A DNA stretch of 41,060 nt from Desulfuromonadales bacterium. GTDB lineage: Bacteria; Desulfobacterota; Desulfuromonadia; Desulfuromonadales; Syntrophotaleaceae. Made by a program: the position numbers and the translations under genes. The stretch covers positions 1-41,060 of the forward strand of contig PWVL01000183.1 of assembly GCA_003561875.1 (NCBI GenBank), written 5' to 3'. Under the pieces are notes generated by a model. It made no database searches and was not told where the DNA came from. It worked only from the letters and a program-made list of their open reading frames with translations. This document shows positions 8,822 to 15,628 of the stretch, in pieces (within the stretch, counting starts at the first letter, position 1; each line of letters starts with the position of its first letter).

Positions 8822-9058
8822 TTGTTGAAAAGGTACTATCGGCTGCCGCGCCGACAGATCGGTTATTTGCGTTTCATTCTGGAAAGTTACGATGGCCTGG
8901 CCTTCGTCCGGACTCTCGATTCTCACCAGGCTCTGGTGGAGATTGCTTTTCCCGAGTCCCGTCGGGATGACGCCGAGAGCCTGCTGGCGGCTCTCGCCGG
9001 CGAATGCGCAATGACGGTCTGCACGGTGCCGGAAGGCCACGCGATTTCTTCCCTATGA
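8822..9058 (+). CDS. DUF4911 domain protein
   Basis: This small soluble protein of 78 residues resembles the DUF4911 family common in Geobacter-type bacteria. It has a basic opening (LKRYYRLPRRQIGYLRFILES), a conserved-looking strand (DGLAFVRTLD), a VEIAFPE segment and a C-terminal helix (DDAESLLAALA). The function is unknown. Upstream stops leave only TTG at 8822 or 8825 as starts; GGGAG at 8810-8814 gives seven-base spacing to 8822. Its start codon is only 12 bases from the reverse-strand rhomboid start, so its promoter would have to lie inside that gene. The next gene, ppsA, begins 128 bases later. Confidence 0.68.
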   Translation: MLKRYYRLPRRQIGYLRFILESYDGLAFVRTLDSHQALVEIAFPESRRDDAESLLAALAGECAMTVCTVPEGHAISSL

Positions 9059-9125
9059 TTCCCGTCCCCGCTCAACAGGCTCGTTTCCTTTCTCATTCCC
9101 GGTAATGGTCATCCCCCGGTTCTCT

Positions 9126-9174
9126 GTTAGATTTGAAGGAAAGGTCCGGAGTTTGCGGACCGTTCCAATCTAAC
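9126..9174 (+). promoter_or_regulatory. Strong leader hairpin abutting the ppsA ribosome-binding site
   Basis: Nested arms pair as follows: GTTAGATT (9126-9133) with AATCTAAC (9167-9174), GGAA (9138-9141) with TTCC (9163-9166), and GGTCCG (9143-9148) with CGGACC (9156-9161). The loop is GAGTTTG and a 4-base bulge TGAA is the main interruption. The 3' arm ends exactly where the Shine-Dalgarno GGAGGT (9175-9180) begins. It could be an RNA element controlling ppsA translation or stability, or a DNA operator dyad. There is no U-tract, so it is not a terminator. Confidence 0.65.
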
Positions 9175-9186
9175 GGAGGTGCGACA

Positions 9187-11583
9187 ATGACGCAAGCCAA
9201 CTATATCCGCTGGTTTGAGGACATCCGCCTGCAGGATCTGCCCCTGGTAGGGGGCAAGAACGCTTCTTTGGGAGAAATGATCGCCGCTTTGGGCAGCGCG
9301 GGGGTTCGGGTGCCGGGCGGATTTGCCGTTACCGCCGCCGGTTATCGCCTGTTTTTGAGAGAAACCGGTCTTGACCGGCGCATTACCGCCCTGCTCGAAG
9401 AGTGGCAGCGGGGCTCCCTGGAGAGCCTGGCCGACGTAGGCGGGCGGATTCGTCGCAGCATTCGCGAAGCCGAACTGCCTGCCGTGCTGGTGGAGCAGAT
9501 TGACGCCGCCTATGCCCGCATGGAGGCGGACTACGGTGCCGGTTGCGCGGTGGCGGTGCGCTCCAGCGCCACGGCCGAGGACCTTCCCGACGCTTCCTTT
9601 GCCGGCCAACAGGATACCTTTCTCCATGTCCGGGGGGCCGCCGGACTTTTGGATGCCTGCCGCAACTGCTTCGCTTCGCTGTTTACCGACCGGGCCATGA
9701 ATTACCGCGAGGACAAGGGATTTGAGCACCTTCAGGTGGCCCTGTCCATTGGCGTGCAGAAGATGATCCGCGCCGACCTGGCCTGCGCCGGAGTGCTGTT
9801 CACCATAGATACCGAATCGGGTTTTCCCCATGTGGTGCTCATCAACGGCGCTTGGGGCCTGGGAGAAAACGTGGTGCGGGGCGCGATCAACCCGGATGAA
9901 TTTCTGGTCTTCAAGCCGACCCTCAAAGACGGTTTGCGCCCGATACTTTCCCGCCGTCTGGGGGGCAAGGACAAGAAGATCGTCTACGCCGCTGACGGTG
10001 CCCAGGGGACCCGGGAAATTCCGGTTGCCGAGGAGGACCGCCGGCGTTTTTGCCTGTGCGACGACGAGGTGCTGGAGTTGGCCCGCATGGCCTGCGTCAT
10101 CGAGGAGCATTACGATCGACCCATGGACATCGAGTGGGGCAAGGACGGCGAGAGCGGCGAATTGTTCATCCTGCAGGCGCGACCGGAAACGGTCCAGTCG
10201 GCCGTCGAAGGCCATGTCATGGAAACCTATCACCTGCAGGAAACCGGGGAGATTCTGGCTCGGGGTCGGGCCGTGGGCGACAAGGTCGGCTGCGGTCCGG
10301 CCGCAGTGATCGGCAGTGCCGGAGAAATTGCCCGTTTCGATGCGGGGAACGTGTTGGTGACGGAGATGACCGACCCCGACTGGGAGCCGATCATGAAACA
10401 GGCCGCGGCCATCGTCACCAACCGGGGAGGACGCACCTGTCACGCGGCTATTGTCAGCCGCGAACTGGGGATCCCCTGCGTGATCGGTACCGGCAACGCC
10501 ACCCGCGTTGTGGACGATGGCCGGACCGTGACCGTGGCCTGTTGCGAAGGGGAAACCGGCTTGGTCTACGGGGGAGAGCTGGCTTTCGAAGTTCGGCGCA
10601 CCGACCTGAAGGAACTGCGCCGTCCCCGCACCCGCATCATGCTCAACCTGGGTGATCCCAGCCAGGCCTTTGGCCTGTCCCGCATTCCCAACGACGGGGT
10701 CGGACTGGCACGTCTGGAATTTATCATCAACAACGCCATCAAGGCTCATCCCATCGCCCTGCTTCACCCGGAGCGGGTATCCGATTCCGGGCAGCGCCGG
10801 CAGATTGCCGAGCTGATTCGCGGCTACCGAGACGGTGGAGAGTATTTTGTCGACAAACTGGCCCAGGGGGTGGCCACCATTGCCGCGGCCTTTTACCCCG
10901 GGGATGTGATTGTTCGTCTGAGCGACTTCAAGAGCAACGAGTACGCCAACCTGCTGGGCGGCAGCGGCTTTGAACCCGACGAAGCCAACCCCATGCTCGG
11001 TTTTCGCGGGGCCAGCCGCTATTACGACGACCGCTACCGGGAGGGCTTCCTGCTGGAGTGCCGGGCCATGCAGCGGGCCCGCCAAACCATGGGGCTGAAA
11101 AACATCAAACTGATGATTCCATTCTGTCGTACCCTCGAAGAGGGGCGGCAGGTAATCGATGTTATGGCCGGAGAGGGCCTGCGGCAGGGCGACGACGGCC
11201 TTGAACTGTACGTTATGTGCGAAATACCGTCCAATGTGATCCTGGCCGAAGAGTTCGCCGAACTGTTTGACGGCTTTTCCATCGGTTCCAACGACCTGAC
11301 CCAGCTGATTCTGGGCCTGGACCGGGATTCGGAGATAGTCGCTCATCTCTACGACGAGCGTAACGAGGCAGTAACCCGGGCCCTCGCCGACGTTATCGCC
11401 CGGGTGAAAAAGGCCGGTCGTAAAATCGGCATTTGCGGCCAGGCTCCCAGCGATTATCCCGAATTCGCCGAATTTCTGGTGCGTTGCGGAATCGACAGTC
11501 TGTCACTGACGGCCGACACGGTACTGTCCACCACCCTGCGCGTCCTGGAACTGGAAGAGCGATTGGAGGCGGAGCGGCGTTAA
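9187..11583 (+). CDS. ppsA: Phosphoenolpyruvate synthase
   Basis: This enzyme makes phosphoenolpyruvate from pyruvate and ATP (releasing AMP and phosphate), the entry to gluconeogenesis when cells grow on acetate or pyruvate-level carbon. The 798 residues are in family range. The order is: N-terminal ATP-grasp-like domain (GGKNASLGEM, RSSATAEDLPDASFAGQQ, about residues 20-140), swivelling phosphohistidine domain with catalytic His419 in GGRTCHAAIVSRELG, and C-terminal TIM-barrel PEP/pyruvate domain with Cys750 in GICGQAPSDYP. The last feature and the length favour PpsA over pyruvate phosphate dikinase. GGAGGT seven bases before ATG 9187 sets the start. It stands alone, with the hairpin in front and a decayed region behind. 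Confidence 0.95.
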   Translation: MTQANYIRWFEDIRLQDLPLVGGKNASLGEMIAALGSAGVRVPGGFAVTAAGYRLFLRETGLDRRITALLEEWQRGSLESLADVGGRIRRSIREAELPAVLVEQIDAAYARMEADYGAGCAVAVRSSATAEDLPDASFAGQQDTFLHVRGAAGLLDACRNCFASLFTDRAMNYREDKGFEHLQVALSIGVQKMIRADLACAGVLFTIDTESGFPHVVLINGAWGLGENVVRGAINPDEFLVFKPTLKDGLRPILSRRLGGKDKKIVYAADGAQGTREIPVAEEDRRRFCLCDDEVLELARMACVIEEHYDRPMDIEWGKDGESGELFILQARPETVQSAVEGHVMETYHLQETGEILARGRAVGDKVGCGPAAVIGSAGEIARFDAGNVLVTEMTDPDWEPIMKQAAAIVTNRGGRTCHAAIVSRELGIPCVIGTGNATRVVDDGRTVTVACCEGETGLVYGGELAFEVRRTDLKELRRPRTRIMLNLGDPSQAFGLSRIPNDGVGLARLEFIINNAIKAHPIALLHPERVSDSGQRRQIAELIRGYRDGGEYFVDKLAQGVATIAAAFYPGDVIVRLSDFKSNEYANLLGGSGFEPDEANPMLGFRGASRYYDDRYREGFLLECRAMQRARQTMGLKNIKLMIPFCRTLEEGRQVIDVMAGEGLRQGDDGLELYVMCEIPSNVILAEEFAELFDGFSIGSNDLTQLILGLDRDSEIVAHLYDERNEAVTRALADVIARVKKAGRKIGICGQAPSDYPEFAEFLVRCGIDSLSLTADTVLSTTLRVLELEERLEAERR

Positions 11584-11763
11584 CATGCCGCGGCACTGAA
11601 GACGGTGCGGAAGGGAAAAGGCGGAACGGTAAAAGATTGACAAATCGGAGGAATATCAAGAACTATGCTTTTTTCAAAGCTTTTGTTTGCGACCTGCTGG
11701 AATTTTGCTGGTTGCTTCGTCGCCCGAGGCGAACTCCGGATTTTGTGACAGGACTCTGCCGAT

Positions 11764-12417
11764 TTGAACCGAGCGCTGCAAGGTCGTTATTTTTACCCCC
11801 GCGCCGAGGCCGATAATCTGGCTGTCCTGCCCGAACTGTTTGATCGTCAAAGACCGAGTGAACGACTCCTGGATCCCTTTGCCGCCGCTTGGGATTATTT
11901 TGCCACTTACGTTGCTTCCCCCGAGGATGTTCGCTGTGGCGATTGTGTGGCGGAGCGGTTGCGGGATACGCAGATTCGTCATATCCGGGTTGGATGCAGT
12001 TACGACAGCCTGCAAGGCCCGTCCGCCCGATTTGTAGAACGCCTGCTGAATGAAGGCTTCCCCGTGGCCCTGGTGCTGCTGCCGCCCCGGGAAGGGTGTC
12101 CTCTCACCGGCGCCACCTGCCAAATGCACAGGACCGGAATTCTGCATCGGGATCTGTCCGCCGGCAATCTGATGCTGAGAGAGGATCGACAGGGGGGATA
12201 TCACACCCTGTTTCATCGAGATCGTCTGGGCCCGGGTCGGAATCAAGGCCTTGGCGGTCACCGGCGGGTCCTTGGCCTGATGCGGATCTGTTACAAACTG
12301 GACCGGCCGGATCGCAAGCTGTTTATGGCCTGTTACTGCAGTCGCCGGGACAAACAGTTTTTGCTTTTGCGGCGATGGGTGGTGCGCTATTACGATGAAA
12401 AACGGGGCGGTAAATAA
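11764..12417 (+). pseudogene. Degraded lipopolysaccharide kinase (Kdo/InaA-like) gene
   Basis: The frame of 217 codons ends in sequence resembling lipopolysaccharide kinases of the Kdo/InaA family: the catalytic-loop motif HRDLSAGNL (about residues 125-133), then RRVLGLMRICYKLDRPDRKLFM and a basic C-terminus. The region before it does not build a kinase N-lobe. A fragment FVERLLNEGFP...LPPREG, normally well upstream of the loop, is followed almost at once by MHRTGILHRD, so a few dozen residues seem missing. The metal-binding Asp expected after the loop is lost where the sequence turns to HRDRLGPG, probably a local frameshift. No ribosome site or good start is seen. I read it as a pseudogene with an internal deletion; a very divergent active protein is unlikely. 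Confidence 0.6.
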
Positions 12418-12600
12418 TCCTTGAAGGCCTGGCTTTCGAAAAAGCTCTGAAAGGGCGACAGCAGGCGTATACTACTGCTGCCGGGTTATCCTTCTGTTAG
12501 CAACGGTCCTCTGGACTATCCACGGCAACTGTGTAAAACCCCCGGCATTGCCGGAAACTGCGAGCTCCTATTCCGTGATTTTCCTAGAGAATCACCGTTT

Positions 12601-12729
12601 TGCCTAAAAAAAAGGCACTTTAGCCAGGTCCCGCCAAACAGTTCCCAAACAGTGCCCTAACGTTTCTGCAAGGTGCAGCGGGACCCCAGGGAGCAGGTCG
12701 GCGAAAAAGCTGTATTCGCCGTTTTTTTT
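12601..12729 (+). ncRNA. Candidate structured small RNA with its own terminator
   Basis: This segment has three nested or consecutive pairings. A small hairpin (TGCCT/AGGCA, 12601-12617) comes first. A long-range stem (GGTCCCG at 12627-12633 with CGGGACC at 12679-12685) encloses a CTGCA/TGCAG hairpin (12666-12678). It ends in the intrinsic terminator at 12699-12729. No reading frame runs through it. A TATACT -10-like box lies at 12468-12473 but with a poor -35. It matches no RNA family I recognise (not tmRNA, SRP RNA, or a known riboswitch). It might also be the 3' end of a longer transcript or a remnant leader. Confidence 0.33.
12699..12729 (+). terminator. Orphan Rho-independent terminator
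   Basis: CGGCGAA (12699-12705) pairs with TTCGCCG (12715-12721) around a 9-base loop and is followed by eight T. No protein gene lies close upstream: the degraded kinase ends 280 bases earlier. Confidence 0.7.
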
Positions 12730-13074
12730 GCCAGCCTGTACCTGGAAGCTGCTCTTAAAGTGATTCGGTCACGACAAAATGGTGCCATGGGAAGTGGGGA
12801 CGGACCGTTGGGGATAACTGGAAGGATCGGGGTGGGTTATCCACAACGGATTGCGGATTCTGTGGAAAAGGCATCGTCGCCTCTGGCAGCAAGAAACCCA
12901 CACGGTAGTTTAGGAGGAATTGGATCCCGCTGTGGGTGTGCCGGCAATCTCACTTTGACTGTTTGACGGACCGGTTCGTTGCGGCAACCGAGGTCATGGA
13001 GCCCCTGCCCAAAATCATTATTGCCGTCGTTTTTTCTGAAAACCGGGCTTGCTTGAGTGCGGCTGATCCTATTC

Positions 13075-13420
13075 GGCAGCGGATGCTGAGACTGATGCGC
13101 TGCCGCTAATGGTCCTCGTCCAGTACCGGTACCTGACCAGAACCTGGTTGGGGTCTTTAATAAAGTGGTCGGCGGGCTCCCTCACATGTACCAGCCCGTC
13201 CTGAAGCGCGCCACGTCCACAAAGGCGCCGAAGGCGGCGACATTGGCGACCCCTCCATTGAGCACCATGCCTTCCCGCAGTTCGGTAAAAACGGCCCCAG
13301 AGGGGGCAGAGCGACGTCTTCGCTCACCTAGTCCCGCAGTCGAAGGCTCTCCAGCAGTGCCGGCCGGGAAATGAGCTCGGCGAAGGATGGGCCAAGTTCT
13401 GAAGCCATTGCGGCTTCCCG
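13075..13420 (-). pseudogene. Frameshifted C-terminal remnant of Tex (S1-domain RNA-binding protein)
   Basis: Reading the minus strand in shifting frames recovers the end of Tex, a transcription accessory factor with a C-terminal S1 domain. A segment near 13407 (MASELGPSFAELISRPALL) resembles the Tex linker and is followed by an in-frame TAG (13328-13330). Then come LREGMVLNGGVANVAAFGAFVD (S1 domain) near 13290, GLVHV...DHFIKDPNQV after a shift near 13190, and RQRISLSIR near 13100 after another shift. At least three frame changes and one stop make this a dead gene. Sequence between about 13430 and 13730 on the same strand contains DISGRFIAF and faintly recalls the RNase E/G S1 region, but I cannot support that firmly. 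Confidence 0.72.
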
Positions 13421-13749
13421 CCGGCGCGGGGATCATGGTAAAGGCGATAAAACGACCGCTGATGTCCACCATCAGGCGGTTTTTTTCACGCCCTGAGAGG
13501 ATAGAAACGGGCTTACCCACGTCGTCGCCCTGGAACAGGAATACCTCACAGAGATTGCGGATGCTGCCCGCCGAAACCGCGGGCGAGGCCGTCGTCGGAA
13601 CAATACGAGAAGGCGAGGTATTTGGAAGAAGGCCATAATTGTGTACAGTGCGTGGTATTGAGAAGGGGCAAGATTCAACCGCAGGGGTTGTCGGCGGGTG
13701 TTTCAGTTCCCGCAGATAACCAGGAAACCGAATGTACAAGGAGGGTTGT

Positions 13750-14373
13750 GTGGCGGATCAGGAGAGACAGAAACCCTGGAAATTGCTGCGCTCGGAAGCG
13801 GCTGCGGAACTGCCGATCTTCGATGTGCGTTACGACTGGATGGAGAACCCGCGCAACGGCGCCTGTCTCAAGGCGGTGGTTCTCGAAGTGCCGGATTGGG
13901 TGACCATAGCCGCGGTGACCGAAGACCAGCAGCTGGTTCTGGTGCGCCAGTACCGGTTCGGCGCCGCCGAATTCACCACCGAGCTGCCCGCCGGACTGGT
14001 CAATTCCGGCGAAGAACACGAACAGGCGGCCCGCCGGGAATTGCGAGAAGAGACCGGCTATGCCGGCGGCGACTGGACCTATCTTGGCTGGGTGCAGCCC
14101 AATCCCGCCTACCAGGACAATCGCCTGCACCAGTGGCTGGCGCGGAATGTGCGCCTTTGCGCACCCCGGCGGCTCGACGACGGGGAGGACATTGCGGTGA
14201 GCCTGGCGAGCCTGGAGGAGGCCCGGGAGGAGATTGCCCAAGGGCGCATGCGCAACTCCCTGGCCCTGTTGACCCTGTCCCGGGTCAGCAACCTGTGGCC
14301 CGCGGATCCCCGGCAGAGCGGCTTCCTGGGCGCCTGTCTGACCCTGGATGGCCCCTTGGCGGAAGGATTGTGA
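13750..14373 (+). CDS. NUDIX hydrolase, ADP-ribose pyrophosphatase type
   Basis: This encodes about 207 residues. The full NUDIX box is present: G-x5-E-x7-R-E-L-x-E-E-T-G-Y, from GLVNSGE to REETGY, preceded by the ELPAG segment seen in ADP-ribose pyrophosphatases. Such enzymes split nucleoside diphosphates linked to another moiety, using Mg bound by the box glutamates. ADP-ribose or a nucleotide sugar is the likely substrate. GTG 13750 has an ideal AAGGAGG five bases upstream; the in-frame ATG at 13732 (AGGAA upstream) is an alternative that adds six residues. It is intact although flanked by gene remnants on both sides, and it shares a bidirectional terminator with the PEP-CTERM fragment that converges on it. 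Confidence 0.88.
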   Translation: MADQERQKPWKLLRSEAAAELPIFDVRYDWMENPRNGACLKAVVLEVPDWVTIAAVTEDQQLVLVRQYRFGAAEFTTELPAGLVNSGEEHEQAARRELREETGYAGGDWTYLGWVQPNPAYQDNRLHQWLARNVRLCAPRRLDDGEDIAVSLASLEEAREEIAQGRMRNSLALLTLSRVSNLWPADPRQSGFLGACLTLDGPLAEGL

Positions 14374-14407
14374 ACAGAGCGAAGGCTGCCTATGTCCTGG
14401 GAAAACG

Positions 14408-14437
14408 AAAAAAGCGACGTGAAGACGTCGCTTTTTT
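14408..14437. terminator. Bidirectional intrinsic terminator
   Basis: Six A, GCGACGT, loop GAAG, ACGTCGC and six T form a 13-bp A/T-flanked stem that works on both strands. It closes the NUDIX gene on the plus strand and faces the PEP-CTERM fragment on the minus strand, which suggests that the fragment was once the end of a working gene. Confidence 0.9.
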
Positions 14438-14456
14438 AGCGGTAAGCCAAGCGGGG

Positions 14457-14588
14457 TCAGTTGGTTTTGCGCCGCCGGTGCAGATAGTCCAGACCCAGCA
14501 GGCCGCCACCCAGCAACAACTGGGTGCCCGGCTCGGGTAACGCTACAGTCCCGACCACCATTTCGCCGAAGGTAAAGCAAAAGACCAT
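14457..14588 (-). pseudogene. C-terminal tail of a PEP-CTERM protein (gene remnant)
   Basis: The last 43 codons read as a PEP-CTERM sorting tail. A strand (FTFGEMVVGTVA) leads into the LPEPGT motif, a hydrophobic stretch (LLLGGGLLGLDYL) and a basic end (HRRRKTN). Such tails send secreted proteins to exosortase (EpsH/XrtA type) at the inner membrane, usually in bacteria that make exopolysaccharide. Nothing upstream looks like a mature domain or a signal peptide. The frame stays open into AT-rich sequence (about 14590-14690) without a ribosome site. The gene therefore appears 5'-truncated. Whether an intact copy or an exosortase lies elsewhere cannot be seen. Confidence 0.7.
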
Positions 14589-14702
14589 AGGGTGATGGCC
14601 AAAATGGCTGGTTCGGAGACAAAACCAAAGAAGAACAGGATTAAAAAAATATTTAATAATGGTTTTGGGAAAATTTTTAAGATTTTCCGACAGGCGTACG
14701 GT

Positions 14703-14731
14703 TTGACCGGATACGCGCCGAGGGTTAGGAT
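14703..14731 (+). promoter_or_regulatory. Sigma70-type promoter of the J-domain gene
   Basis: TTGACC (14703-14708) and TAGGAT (14726-14731) are separated by exactly 17 bases. The ribosome site GGGAGG starts about 10 bases downstream of the -10, so the leader would be very short. The AT-rich tract just upstream (about 14630-14690) could act as an UP element. Confidence 0.6.
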
Positions 14732-14749
14732 CAGTGCTGAGGGAGGCCT

Positions 14750-15037
14750 ATGGAATACGCAGCGTTAAAAAGTGCATTACAGGTCATGGGACTGGACGAA
14801 CGGGCAAGCCGGAAGGAACTTCGGCAACGTTACCGGGAACTGGCCCGTCGGCATCATCCTGATGCGGGGGCCCGGGACCAGGATCGAATGCGGCAGATTA
14901 ACGAGGCCTATGCCGTGCTGCAATCCTACCTGCGGAACTACCGTTACAGTTTTGCCGAGGAGGAGTTTTACGAGCAGCAGCCGGAGGCCCGACTGCGCCA
15001 CCAGTTTGCCGACGATCCTCTGTGGGGGAGCCGCTAA
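14750..15037 (+). CDS. Small J-domain (DnaJ-like) protein
   Basis: This encodes 95 residues, almost all a J domain: helix II with RQRYRELARRHHPD (the essential HPD loop present, about residues 34-37) and helix III with MRQINEAYAVLQSY. J domains stimulate the ATPase of DnaK-type Hsp70s. It lacks the Gly/Phe, zinc-finger and client-binding domains of DnaJ, so it would be a specialised co-chaperone whose short acidic tail (SFAEEEFYEQQ) may choose the partner. GGGAGG before ATG 14750 and a good promoter support an independent monocistronic gene. No membrane anchor is visible. The partner Hsp70 and the client are unknown. Confidence 0.88.
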   Translation: MEYAALKSALQVMGLDERASRKELRQRYRELARRHHPDAGARDQDRMRQINEAYAVLQSYLRNYRYSFAEEEFYEQQPEARLRHQFADDPLWGSR

Positions 15038-15042
15038 ACGAC

Positions 15043-15071
15043 TTGACTTTGTCGGGCTGAGAGAAGATATT
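15043..15071 (+). promoter_or_regulatory. Sigma70-type promoter of the PAS-domain gene
   Basis: TTGACT (15043-15048) and GATATT (15066-15071) have a 17-base spacer. The transcript would carry a leader of about 160 bases that includes the hairpin at 15175-15200. Confidence 0.5.
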
Positions 15072-15174
15072 AAAACGGTGTTTTGGCTTGATTTTTCTGA
15101 AAGCTGTTTGCGGCCGGGAAGTTGCGGCCCGCCGAACCGTGAAGTATGGCCGAACAGGATTTTCCGTCCCGACT

Positions 15175-15200
15175 GTTCCACCCCCGTTGTGGGGGGGAAC
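15175..15200 (+). promoter_or_regulatory. C/G-rich leader hairpin before the PAS gene
   Basis: GTTCC-A-CCCCC (15175-15185) pairs with GGGGGGGAAC (15191-15200), ten pairs with one bulged A and loop GTTGT. It lies about 40 bases before the start codon. TTTTT follows 11 bases later (15212-15216), so weak attenuation is conceivable but unproven. Confidence 0.45.
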
Positions 15201-15238
15201 CACCTGCCTCATTTTTCTTCGACAAGGAGCTCATTGTT

Positions 15239-15580
15239 ATGACCGAAACCTGCCAGGTATGGGAAAACCTCAATACCGCCCTGATCGTGTCCGATCCCGA
15301 ATTCAATGTCACCTATGCCAATCAAAGGGCCTACGAGCTTTTTGCCGAGCTTAAGATTGCCGGTCTGGAGGTGGGCAAAAACATGGCCGGCTGTCATAAG
15401 CCGGAAACCATGGAAAAGCTCAAAACCATCTATCAGGATTTCGCCGACCACAAGATCAAGATCAACCATCTCACCATGGACGGTCCCGAAGGGACCCTGA
15501 CCATTGTCAATGTTCCTTTTTACAATGGCGATACTCTGGGCGGCGTGGTGGAAATGGTTTTTGAGGGAGCCCTGGCCTGA
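15239..15580 (+). CDS. Stand-alone small PAS-domain protein
   Basis: This encodes 113 residues that form a single PAS-like sensor fold. An N-terminal segment (WENLNTALIVSDPEFNVTYANQRAYELF) matches the PAS core, a middle helix (MEKLKTIYQDF) follows, and the end has paired strands (GTLTIVNVPFYN, GGVVEMVFEG). There is no attached kinase, GGDEF or DNA-binding output domain and no membrane segment. It may therefore bind a cofactor or a partner protein in the cytosol. AAGGAG nine bases before ATG 15239 sets the start; the frame runs upstream to 15146 but through the leader hairpin. A single Cys near the N-terminus and HKPETMEK in the middle are the only unusual ligand candidates. The ligand is unknown. 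Confidence 0.75.
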   Translation: MTETCQVWENLNTALIVSDPEFNVTYANQRAYELFAELKIAGLEVGKNMAGCHKPETMEKLKTIYQDFADHKIKINHLTMDGPEGTLTIVNVPFYNGDTLGGVVEMVFEGALA

Positions 15581-15628
15581 TTCGGGAGGGTCTGTGCGCC
15601 CCGGCGGGGCGGCACATGGAATGATTTA

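Larger units (their letters stand above)
12418..13074. other. About 650-base region without a gene
   Basis: No coding frame convinces on either strand. It holds an imperfect hairpin near 12572-12596, a structured element ending in a clear terminator (12601-12729), and several DnaA-box-like words: TTATCCACA at 12837-12845, TGTGGAAAA at 12861-12869, and weaker CTATCCACG and TGTGTAAAA words near 12516-12538. Confidence 0.5.

Noticed and set aside
9127-11346. A 739-codon open frame on the minus strand opposite ppsA
   Set aside because: It is a GC-bias shadow of ppsA: the plus-strand frame has complete family motifs, while the antisense product has low-complexity Gly/His/Gln-rich text and no domain.
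11637-11685. Promoter (TTGACA at 11637) and small signal-peptide-like frame at 11664
   Set aside because: A 17-base spacer leads to GAACTA, a poor -10, and the frame stops after 27 codons; probably part of the decayed region.
11674-12261. A 195-codon minus-strand frame opposite the degraded kinase
   Set aside because: The plus strand carries the kinase loop motif; the antisense text has no recognisable domain and no ribosome site, though decay makes this region less certain.
12484-12870. Chromosomal replication origin
   Set aside because: DnaA-box-like words are present, but there is no clear AT-rich unwinding element and no dnaA, dnaN or gidA-type neighbours, and gene polarity converges rather than diverges nearby.
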